NCBI GenBank assembly: GCA_028688175.1
Contig: JAQTYS010000185.1
Span: 1 to 5,470 of the forward strand
Source: Methanothrix sp.
GTDB lineage: Archaea > Halobacteriota > Methanosarcinia > Methanotrichales > Methanotrichaceae
Length of the DNA stretch: 5,470 nucleotides
Direction of reading: 5' to 3'
A program made the translations under genes and the position numbers. Positions 1 to 5,470 of this stretch are shown one piece after another. Each line of letters opens with the position of its first letter. Positions within the stretch are counted from its first letter, which is position 1. The notes beneath the pieces were generated by a model. It was not told the origin of the DNA. It did not search any database and saw only the letters and a program-made list of their open reading frames with translations.

Positions 1-159
1 AGGCTGCCAGAAGGATGCAAATTGGGAATGTTCCTGAATCGGATGGAGACTGAATTAAATGGTTAACAAAGAATGTAATTTGCGGGCCGGAGTATATAAA
101 GTCCAAACATTCGGGACTACACACTCGAAAATGAGTATCAAAAGACTTAATTACTTAGT
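1..159. other. Unassigned stretch at left edge, no supported gene
   Basis: No complete gene is visible here. On the plus strand two short open frames enter from the left edge, one stopping at 64-66 (TAA) and one at 51-53 (TGA). Either could be the last residues of a gene lying outside the window, but neither carries a recognisable motif. On the minus strand there is no ATG or GTG start in 1-66. From about 55 to 166 the sequence is more AT-rich than the rest of the window, as expected of intergenic archaeal DNA. It contains the T tract that follows tRNA-Phe and one TATA-like box. Confidence 0.5.
91..100 (-). promoter_or_regulatory. Possible TATA box of a gene beyond the left edge
   Basis: Read on the minus strand this is TTTATATACT, preceded by GGAC. 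It shares ACTTTATAT with the box upstream of the tRNA pair. If used leftward, transcription would start near position 65-70, but no start codon or RNA gene is recognisable from there to the edge. Read on the plus strand it is TATATAAA, but a transcript in that direction would run antisense into the tRNA genes. This is a motif match only. Confidence 0.22.
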
Positions 160-164
160 AAAAA
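160..164 (-). terminator. T5 tract ending the tRNA transcript
   Basis: On the minus strand a run of five T follows the tRNA-Phe discriminator base after two nucleotides. Archaeal RNA polymerase is known to stop at short T runs without needing a hairpin, so this is the likely end of the tRNA-Val/tRNA-Phe transcript. No hairpin precedes it other than the tRNA itself. Confidence 0.5.
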
Positions 165-166
165 CA

Positions 167-239
<73 letters not shown>

Positions 240-244
240 TCAAG

Positions 245-318
245 TGGGCCCGACGCGATTCGAACGCATGACCTCCGCCATGTCAAGGCGACGTCATAAC
301 CAGCTAGACCACGGGCCC
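245..318 (-). tRNA. tRNA-Val (GAC)
   Basis: The minus strand gives a 74-nt cloverleaf. The acceptor stem GGGCCCG pairs perfectly with CGGGCCC. The D stem is GTCT/TGAC, three pairs plus a T-T mismatch. The anticodon stem TCGCC/GGCGG, with one G-U pair, carries loop TTGACAT, giving anticodon GAC, which reads GUC and GUU. The T arm is ATGCG/CGCGT with loop TTCGAAT. The discriminator is A and no CCA is encoded. No intron is present. It is the first tRNA of the pair, with a TATA box centred about 31 bp upstream of its 5' end and tRNA-Phe 5 nt downstream. Confidence 0.96.
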
Positions 319-345
319 GCAAGCACCTTCCCTATCGCATACTTG

Positions 346-353
346 CATATAAA
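346..353 (-). promoter_or_regulatory. TATA box for the tRNA-Val/tRNA-Phe transcript
   Basis: The minus strand reads CGAAGACTTTATATGC. TTTATATG matches the archaeal TATA box, and the purine-rich CGAAGA just upstream suits a TFB recognition element. Its centre lies about 31 bp from the tRNA-Val 5' end. A start about 26 bp downstream would leave only a few leader nucleotides, which is usual for archaeal tRNA genes. It also sits downstream of the carB hairpin, so the tRNAs appear to have their own promoter. Confidence 0.6.
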
Positions 354-383
354 GTCTTCGGCCAGACGTGAAAATAGCTAAAC

Positions 384-431
384 TGAAATTTGCATAGGGC
401 CGGCATCGTGCCCGGCCCTATGCAAATTTCA
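384..431 (-). terminator. Long hairpin at the carB 3' end, terminator-like
   Basis: Bases 384-403 are the exact reverse complement of 412-431, a 20-bp perfect stem. An alternative inner pairing (402-405 with 409-412, C413 bulged) leaves only a 3-nt loop. The carB stop codon (429-431) lies inside the right arm, so in the carB mRNA the stem begins at the stop codon. About 10 nt after the hairpin the minus strand has a TTTT run (371-374). The placement between carB and the tRNA promoter suggests transcript termination or 3'-end protection. Archaeal termination depends mainly on T runs, so the hairpin's role is inferred. Confidence 0.55.
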
Positions 432-3400
432 ATTGTAATAGACCTCTTTGTGATACTCATCCAGCGCCTTGATGGTAATCTGGTCCTTCTTGGCCATGAG
501 GATGGCATCTGCCGCCGCCACAGCAGCCTGGATGGTGGTGATGTAAGGAATATGGTAGTCCACCGCGCTCCTCCTGATCTGGACGCCATCCTTGACCGAC
601 TGCTTGGTGGTGGGCGTATTGATGATCAGCTTTACCTCACCAATCTTGACATAGTCCATGATATTGGGGCTGCCGTTGTAGATCTTGTTGACCTTCACCA
701 CCGGCAGGCCTGAGCGGCGCAGGTATTCGGCAGTGCTATCTGTGGCAATGATGGATAGCCCCGCTTCATGCAGCTTCTTGGCGGCTACAGCCACTGCCGC
801 CTTGTCCTCATCCTTGACAGAGATGAAGACCATGCCCTCTAAAGGCAAGGGATTGTCGGCAGAAAGCTCTGCCTTGAAGAAAGCCAGGCCCAGCTTGTAA
901 TCTATGCCCATAACCTCGCCCGTTGACCGCATCTCCGGCCCGAGAAGAACATCTGCTCCCGGCAGCTTGTCAAAGGGCAGGAGAACCTCCTTGACTGAGA
1001 CATAAGGCGTCTTGGGCTCATCAAGGAAGCCCTGATCTCGCAAGGACTTTCCAATCATGACGTTGGCGGCAATCTTGGCCAGGGGAAGGCCCACGGCTTT
1101 GGAGACGAACGGTATGGTTCGACTCGACCTGGGATTGGCCTCCAGCACATAAACCGCGCCGTCTTTGTAAGCCATCTGCAGGTTGACAATTCCCACGACT
1201 TTAAGCCCAAGCGCAATCTTGCGCACATAGTCCCTCACTACCTCCAGAACCACGCCGGGCAACGTCTGAGGCGGAATCATGCAGGCGCTGTCGCCGGAAT
1301 GAATGCCTGCCTCCTCAATGTGCTCCATGATGGCACCGATGAGTACATCCTTGCCGTCGCAAACCGCATCTACATCGATCTCCACAGCGTTTTGCAGGAA
1401 ATCGTCGATAAGAACCGGATGATCACGCGAGACGCGCACCGCTTCGCGCATGTAGACCTCGAGACCTGCCTCGTCATAAACGATCTCCATGGCCCTGCCA
1501 CCCAGAACATAGCTAGGCCTTACCAGTACGGGATAACCTATCCTGGCGGCAACGGCCTTGGCCTCGCCCGGAGCAAAGGCGATGCCGGCACTGGGCTGAG
1601 GAATGTTCAACCGGTTCATGAGTGCATTGAACCTCTCCCTGTCCTCAGCCAGATCAATGCTGTCCGGGCTGGTGCCCAGTATCTTTGTCTTCAGGCCACG
1701 GCGCGCGATCTCTTTCTCCAGGGGAAAAGCCAGGTTTATGGCCGTCTGGCCGCCGAACTGAACCAGCACACCATCGTGCTGCTCCTTCTCGATGATATTC
1801 ATGACGTCCTCTAAGGTAACCGGCTCAAAGAAGAGCTTGTCAGAGGTGTCATAATCGGTGGAAACAGTCTCCGGATTGTTATTGACGATGTGGGTCTCGA
1901 TGCCCTGCTCTCGCAAGGCCATCACGGCATGAACTGTGCAATAGTCAAACTCGATGCCCTGACCGATCCTGATGGGCCCTGATCCCAGGATCAGCACCTT
2001 CTTTTTGTTCGAGGGCACCAGCTCACATTGTGTGTCGTAGGTGGAATAGTAGTAAGGGGTCTTGGCCTCAAACTCCGCTGCGCAGGTGTCCACCATCTTA
2101 TAAGTGGGAATGATGCCCAGAGAGAGGCGCATATCGGTTATCTCTTCCCGGCTCTTGCCCACGATGCCGGCGATCTGCTCATCCGTAAAGCCGAAGCGTT
2201 TGGCCTTCCTCAGAACCTGGGGCTCCAGCCCGGCTCTAATCTCTTCCTCCACGGCCAGAATCCTCTCTATCCTGTAGAGGAAGTAAAGCTCAATGCCGGT
2301 GATCTTTGCGATCTCCTCTGAGGACATACCTCGCTTCAAGGCCTGGTAAATGGCAAAGATCCGCTCGTCTGTGGGATTTTCCAGCAGCTTTCTTATCTCC
2401 TCATCCGTCCAGACGCTGTACTTTCCCGCATATCCCAGATCTTTATCGATATCAAGGGAACGAATGGCCTTCATGAGGGCCTCCTCGTAACTGCGTCCAA
2501 TGGACATGACCTCGCCGGTGGATTTCATAGCCGTGGTAAGAGTCTTGTTGGCCTTGACGAACTTGTCGAACGGCCAGCGGGGTATCTTGATCACCGCGTA
2601 GTCCACCGTGGGTTCGAAGGAAGCAGGAGTCTCTTTGGTCACATCGTTTCTAATCTCATCCAGTGTCATGCCGATAGCGATCTTGGCAGTTACCCTGGCA
2701 ATGGGATATCCTGTGGCCTTGGAGGCCAGAGCCGATGATCGAGAGACGCGAGGATTGACCTCTATGACTCGGTACTCACCGTTCTTAAATGCGAACTGGA
2801 TGTTGCAGCCGCCTTCAATGCCTAAGGTGCGAATGATGTTGATGGCGGAGCTTCTCAGCATCTGAATCTCTCTGTCTGACAGAGTCTGGATGGGCGTGAC
2901 CACAATGGACTCGCCGGTGTGGATGCCCATGGGGTCCATGTTCTCCATATTGCATATGGTAATGCAGGTATTGTTGGAGTCCCTCATCACCTCATACTCG
3001 AGCTCAGTCCAGCCTCCGAGACTCTCCTCCAGCAAAACCTGGCTGATACGAGACCTCTTCAACCCAAGCTCGCAGATGGAGAGCAGCTCCTCGCGAGTCC
3101 TGGCAATGCCGCCACCCGATCCGCCCAGTGTGTAGGCGGGCCGAACTACCAGCGGCAAACCAATCTCCTCCATGACCTGCAAGGCCTCGTCCAGAGTGTT
3201 GACAGCTCTGCTCTTGGGAACCGGCTCGCCTACCCGCTCCATGGCCTTTTTGAATAGGTCGCGATCCTCTGCCTCTTGAATGGCCTTAACTGAGGTGCCC
3301 AGTACCTCGACATGGAATTTCTCGAGCACGCCCATGTCGGCAAGCTCTGAGGTGATGTTCAGACCCGTCTGGCCGCCGATGCCGGCAATAATTCCGTCCG

Positions 3401-3647
3401 GCCTCTCCTTTTCTATGATCTTGGCGATAATCTCCGGCACCAGAGGCTCAATGTAGACCTTATCGGCAGTGTTGGGATCGGTCATGATGGTGGCCGGATT
3501 GGAGTTGACAAGTACTACCTCGATCCCCTCTTCGCGCAGGGATTTGCAGGCCTGAGATCCGGAGAAATCGAATTCTGCGGCCTGACCAATCTGAATGGGT
3601 CCCGATCCGATGAGAAGGACCTTATGAATATCATTTCTTTTAGGCAT
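429..3647 (-). CDS. carB: Carbamoyl phosphate synthase large subunit
   Basis: CarB uses two ATP, bicarbonate and ammonia channelled from CarA to make carbamoyl phosphate in the cytoplasm, for arginine and pyrimidine synthesis. It is 1072 residues, full family length (E. coli has 1073), and is one chain, not split in two as in Methanocaldococcus. The two homologous halves begin with matching motifs (GSGPIQIGQ near 14-22, GSGPIRIGQ near 555-563). Each half has an ATP-grasp domain: LGGSGGG 174-180 with metal ligands Q284, E296, N298; and LGGRAM 715-720 with Q824, E836, N838. An oligomerisation region spans about 400-550 and an MGS-like allosteric domain about 930-1072. Residues matching E. coli effector sites are present: E778, D786, Y1035, T1037 for ornithine; T969, T972, K988, N1010 for UMP/IMP (alignment from memory). 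The ATG follows GGAGG by 8 nt. The gene starts 2 nt after carA and ends inside a hairpin. No frameshift is seen. Confidence 0.98.
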   Translation of the reverse strand: MPKRNDIHKVLLIGSGPIQIGQAAEFDFSGSQACKSLREEGIEVVLVNSNPATIMTDPNTADKVYIEPLVPEIIAKIIEKERPDGIIAGIGGQTGLNITSELADMGVLEKFHVEVLGTSVKAIQEAEDRDLFKKAMERVGEPVPKSRAVNTLDEALQVMEEIGLPLVVRPAYTLGGSGGGIARTREELLSICELGLKRSRISQVLLEESLGGWTELEYEVMRDSNNTCITICNMENMDPMGIHTGESIVVTPIQTLSDREIQMLRSSAINIIRTLGIEGGCNIQFAFKNGEYRVIEVNPRVSRSSALASKATGYPIARVTAKIAIGMTLDEIRNDVTKETPASFEPTVDYAVIKIPRWPFDKFVKANKTLTTAMKSTGEVMSIGRSYEEALMKAIRSLDIDKDLGYAGKYSVWTDEEIRKLLENPTDERIFAIYQALKRGMSSEEIAKITGIELYFLYRIERILAVEEEIRAGLEPQVLRKAKRFGFTDEQIAGIVGKSREEITDMRLSLGIIPTYKMVDTCAAEFEAKTPYYYSTYDTQCELVPSNKKKVLILGSGPIRIGQGIEFDYCTVHAVMALREQGIETHIVNNNPETVSTDYDTSDKLFFEPVTLEDVMNIIEKEQHDGVLVQFGGQTAINLAFPLEKEIARRGLKTKILGTSPDSIDLAEDRERFNALMNRLNIPQPSAGIAFAPGEAKAVAARIGYPVLVRPSYVLGGRAMEIVYDEAGLEVYMREAVRVSRDHPVLIDDFLQNAVEIDVDAVCDGKDVLIGAIMEHIEEAGIHSGDSACMIPPQTLPGVVLEVVRDYVRKIALGLKVVGIVNLQMAYKDGAVYVLEANPRSSRTIPFVSKAVGLPLAKIAANVMIGKSLRDQGFLDEPKTPYVSVKEVLLPFDKLPGADVLLGPEMRSTGEVMGIDYKLGLAFFKAELSADNPLPLEGMVFISVKDEDKAAVAVAAKKLHEAGLSIIATDSTAEYLRRSGLPVVKVNKIYNGSPNIMDYVKIGEVKLIINTPTTKQSVKDGVQIRRSAVDYHIPYITTIQAAVAAADAILMAKKDQITIKALDEYHKEVYYN

Positions 3648-3649
3648 CT

Positions 3650-4756
3650 CTATCGCCTCCCTGCCTTGCCGGTCACGCCATTCATTATTCTCAAGACCGC
3701 ACTAAAGAATGGATCTTCCGTGCAGAGCGGTCCGGGATGGGCTTCGGGGTGATACTGGACCGCCAGAACATCGAGCTTGTCGCTCTTTATGCCCTCGACT
3801 GTGCCGTCGTTGGCATTTAGCTGGGTGATCTCCAGATCCGTGCCCTCCACAGATCCGGGCCGGACGGCAAAGTTGTGGTTTTGAGAAGTAATATAGACGA
3901 TCTTCTTTTCCAGGTCTTTAACCGGCTGATTGCCGCCATGATGCCCGAACTTGAGCTTGAAGGTCTGGGCCCCCATTGCCAGGGAGATGATCTGATGACC
4001 CAGGCAAATTCCAAAGACCGGAATCTCTCCTACAAAGTGCTTGACCGCAGAGATGGCCTCATATGCTCTCTCCGGATCGCCGGGCCCATTAGAGACAAAA
4101 AGAGCCTGCGGCTTTGCCGCCTCGATCTGAGAGATGTCAGCATGCGCAGGAAGAACAGTTATATCGAATCCGCGACAAGAAAGGCTTTTTAGAATATTCC
4201 TCTTAATGCCCAAATCCAGCACCACCATGCGAGGGCCACGGCCTTCAATGCGATAAGGTGATTTGCATGTCACATCCCCCAGCAGATCCCTCTCTGAGAT
4301 ATCAGCCTGGGACCGGGCCATCGCCACCACATCCAGGTCCTGCACATCTCTCCTCTCGCCCACGGCAAGCGTTGCCCTCATTACGCCAAGCTCTCTTACC
4401 TTTAAAGTGAGCATGCGCGTATCCACATCACATAAGCCAGGCTTGCCCTCATCAATGAGGAAGCGGTTGAGCGTTCTTGCATTGCGGTAGTGTGTTGGAC
4501 GATCCCAGTATTCCCGGCTGACCATGGCCTGCGGCCACATCCGCTCAGATTGAACATCATCGCCGCTTACGCCGTAATTACCCTGCAGAGGATATGTGAA
4601 CATGAGCATCTGTCCGTGGTAAGAGGGGTCTGTTAACGCCTCCTCATATCCGGACATAACGGTAGTGAAGACCAGTTCACCCGAGACCGTGCCGGGCGCA
4701 CCAAAACCGGTACCTTCCACCCTTGTACCGTCTTCTAACCCTAAGACCCCAATCAT
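3650..4756 (-). CDS. carA: Carbamoyl phosphate synthase small subunit (glutaminase)
   Basis: CarA hydrolyses glutamine and passes ammonia to CarB. From the start chosen here it has 368 residues, close to usual CarA length. The N-terminal CarA domain (about 1-165) opens with IGVLGLEDGT and holds GYEEALTDPSY near 36-46. A class I glutamine amidotransferase domain follows (about 175-360), with SNGPGDP at 222-228, nucleophile Cys251 in GICLGH, and His336 and Glu338 in QYHPEAHPGP completing the triad. HHGGNQPV (272-279) and SQNHNFAV (291-298) are typical of CarA. The frame stays open to an upstream ATG at 4795, which would add 13 residues. I prefer 4756 because family members begin at this point and a plausible transcription start (near 4788) lies downstream of 4795. 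Neither ATG has a well-spaced Shine-Dalgarno site. carB follows after 2 nt, forming an operon. Confidence 0.95.
   Translation of the reverse strand: MIGVLGLEDGTRVEGTGFGAPGTVSGELVFTTVMSGYEEALTDPSYHGQMLMFTYPLQGNYGVSGDDVQSERMWPQAMVSREYWDRPTHYRNARTLNRFLIDEGKPGLCDVDTRMLTLKVRELGVMRATLAVGERRDVQDLDVVAMARSQADISERDLLGDVTCKSPYRIEGRGPRMVVLDLGIKRNILKSLSCRGFDITVLPAHADISQIEAAKPQALFVSNGPGDPERAYEAISAVKHFVGEIPVFGICLGHQIISLAMGAQTFKLKFGHHGGNQPVKDLEKKIVYITSQNHNFAVRPGSVEGTDLEITQLNANDGTVEGIKSDKLDVLAVQYHPEAHPGPLCTEDPFFSAVLRIMNGVTGKAGRR
3653..3660 (-). promoter_or_regulatory. Shine-Dalgarno site of carB inside the carA 3' end
   Basis: The minus strand reads GGAGGCGA, seven of eight bases of the archaeal consensus GGAGGTGA, with 8 nt between GGAGG and the carB ATG at 3647. 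It lies within the last codons of carA, whose stop is at 3650-3652. This fixes the carB start and suggests that ribosomes finishing carA reinitiate on carB, keeping the subunits in balance. Confidence 0.8.
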
Positions 4757-4777
4757 AGTATCGGCAACACAAGAAGC

Positions 4778-4788
4778 TAGGTCACCTA
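4778..4788. promoter_or_regulatory. Palindrome TAGGTCACCTA upstream of carA
   Basis: This 11-bp sequence is a perfect inverted repeat around a single central base. It lies 22-32 bp upstream of the preferred carA start and close to the transcription start estimated from the AT-rich box at 4810-4819. It could be an operator half-pair for a small repressor. On the minus strand it also contains AGGTGA, a Shine-Dalgarno-like match, but 25 nt is too far from the ATG at 4756 for normal use. Both readings are inference. Confidence 0.25.
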
Positions 4789-4809
4789 AATACATTTCGA
4801 TATCATCAT

Positions 4810-4819
4810 CTTTTTTAAG
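4810..4819. promoter_or_regulatory. AT-rich box between carA and the DUF3467 gene, possible promoter
   Basis: CTTTTTTAAG (plus strand) is the best TATA-like sequence in the short divergent gap. Used rightward it would place a transcription start near 4840, at the ATG of the DUF3467 gene, giving a leaderless or nearly leaderless mRNA. Used leftward it would place a start near 4788, about 30 nt upstream of the preferred carA ATG. The flanks do not resemble a strong TFB recognition element in either direction, so the match is weak. Confidence 0.3.
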
Positions 4820-4840
4820 CTGGAGACCTATCCGGCATGC

Positions 4841-5185
4841 ATGGAAGTTAAAGTGGAGATCTCAAAGAGCCCTGATTTTAGCCAGGTCTATGCCATAGGC
4901 GCCATCGGAGGCCACAGCCCTTACGACTTTCGCATTGCCTTTTACAACGACTCGCCAAAGACGCTGGTCGAGGACGGCAAGAGCATGACGGTCATGGAGA
5001 GAAGGATCGATACGGAGATCATTCTCTCACCCCTGGCAGCCAAGGAACTGGCCAATTGGCTGGTCGAGCACATCAAGGACTACGAAAAGGTCTTCGGAGA
5101 GATCAAGAGGCCGGGATCGGTATCACAAGGTCCTGCCGATGCTAAGAAGGGCAGCGAGTCGGCTGCGATCCAGGGATACATGTGA
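4841..5185 (+). CDS. DUF3467 domain protein
   Basis: This is a 114-residue soluble protein of the DUF3467 family, whose function is not known. Family features seen are the N-terminal strand region VYAIGAIGGHSPYDFRIAFY (about 16-35), then DTEIILSPLAAKELANWL (57-74) and the helix ending HIKDYEKVFGEI (77-88). The last 25 or so residues are rich in Gly, Ser, Ala and Lys and look disordered. There is no signal peptide, membrane segment, or Cys. The ATG at 4841 is chosen by frame and by the fit to a promoter box 26 bp upstream. The nearest GGAG (4822-4825) is 15 nt away, which is long, so leaderless translation is possible. It is divergent from carA and followed after 7 nt by a TPR gene with which it probably forms an operon. 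Confidence 0.85.
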   Translation: MEVKVEISKSPDFSQVYAIGAIGGHSPYDFRIAFYNDSPKTLVEDGKSMTVMERRIDTEIILSPLAAKELANWLVEHIKDYEKVFGEIKRPGSVSQGPADAKKGSESAAIQGYM

Positions 5186-5190
5186 GGGGG
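5184..5190 (+). promoter_or_regulatory. Shine-Dalgarno site of the TPR gene overlapping the DUF3467 stop
   Basis: GAGGGGG begins at the second base of the DUF3467 stop codon (TGA, 5183-5185) and puts GAGG 5 nt before the ATG at 5193. This identifies the TPR gene start and suggests translational coupling of the two genes. Confidence 0.65.
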
Positions 5191-5192
5191 CT

Positions 5193-5470
5193 ATGAACAA
5201 CAAAGAGAAGGTACTGCTCAACAAAGGCATAGACAAGGTCAGACAGAAAAAGTATGAGGAGGCTTTAGAGATCTTCGAGCGTCTGCTGGCCATGAACCAG
5301 GAGATCCCAGAGGTCTGGAACAACCGGGGCGTGGCCCTCTACGGCCTTGGAAGATTCGAGGAATCCATGCAAAGCTATGATAGATGCCTGGCCATCGAGC
5401 CCGAAAACCTGGATGCTCTGCGCAACAAAGGCTTCTTGCTGAGAAACCAAAAGAGGCTGGAAGAGGCTCT
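5193..5470 (+). CDS. Tetratricopeptide-repeat protein, 5' part only
   Basis: The frame is open from the ATG at 5193 to the right edge, giving 92 complete codons, so the gene is cut by the window. The translation is a run of 34-residue tetratricopeptide repeats: about 5-38, 39-72 and a third from 73 that continues past the edge. Each has the conserved Gly at repeat position 8 (G12, G46, G80). The second has Trp at position 4 (W42) and Pro at 32 (P70). TPR arrays form helical scaffolds for protein binding and have no catalytic role by themselves. Such proteins are numerous in Methanosarcinales. There is no signal peptide or membrane segment at the N terminus, so it is probably cytoplasmic. The start follows the DUF3467 stop by 7 nt with a good ribosome binding site. 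The partner and any C-terminal domain cannot be seen here. Confidence 0.88.
   Translation, partial: MNNKEKVLLNKGIDKVRQKKYEEALEIFERLLAMNQEIPEVWNNRGVALYGLGRFEESMQSYDRCLAIEPENLDALRNKGFLLRNQKRLEEA

Noticed and set aside
245..318. tRNA-Asp reading of the second tRNA
   Set aside because: The loop is TTGACAT, so the anticodon is GAC (Val). GTC, the Asp anticodon, appears only if the strand is read the wrong way.
332..3257. Several open frames opposite or out of frame with carB, the longest at 1299-1814 plus
   Set aside because: They are shadows of carB, whose full-length translation matches the family from end to end.
3817..4490. Out-of-frame open frames across carA
   Set aside because: They overlap the conserved CarA frame completely and show no motifs or start signals of their own.
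4837..4839. ATG four bases before the DUF3467 start
   Set aside because: It is out of frame with the conserved DUF3467 sequence.
5123..5450. Two minus-strand open frames at the right edge
   Set aside because: They lie opposite the DUF3467 tail and the TPR gene, whose plus-strand translation has clear repeats and a ribosome binding site.

Overview
The window looks like ordinary euryarchaeal chromosome. The likeliest source is a methanogen of the Methanosarcinales/Methanotrichales type, inferred from four things: archaeal CarA/CarB sequence features, two tRNA genes without an encoded CCA, an archaeal TATA box ahead of the tRNAs, and a DUF3467 gene followed by a TPR gene. The species assignment is inference only, and no search was run.

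Layout, left to right. Positions 1-159 hold no gene I can assign, only an AT-rich stretch with a possible TATA box at 91-100. A minus-strand tRNA pair follows: tRNA-Phe(GAA) at 167-239 and, transcribed before it, tRNA-Val(GAC) at 245-318. They share a TATA box at 346-353 and end at a T5 tract at 160-164. A long, nearly perfect inverted repeat (384-431) separates them from carB and overlaps the carB stop codon. The minus-strand carA-carB pair fills 429-4756. It encodes both subunits of glutamine-dependent carbamoyl phosphate synthetase, with 2 nt between the genes and a strong ribosome binding site for carB inside the end of carA.

A short divergent intergenic region (about 4757-4840) separates carA from a plus-strand pair. 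The first gene encodes a DUF3467 protein (4841-5185). The second encodes a tetratricopeptide-repeat protein (5193 to beyond the right edge) and is probably translationally coupled to the first.

How they work together: CarA releases ammonia from glutamine. CarB uses it with bicarbonate and two ATP to make carbamoyl phosphate for arginine and pyrimidine synthesis. The allosteric-site residues that I can align with E. coli CarB are mostly kept. The DUF3467/TPR pair has no evident tie to this pathway beyond sharing the divergent promoter region. I found no mobile element, CRISPR array or defence system. The points worth a second look are small regulatory ones: the repeat on the carB stop codon, the carA start and nearby palindrome, and the compact divergent promoter.
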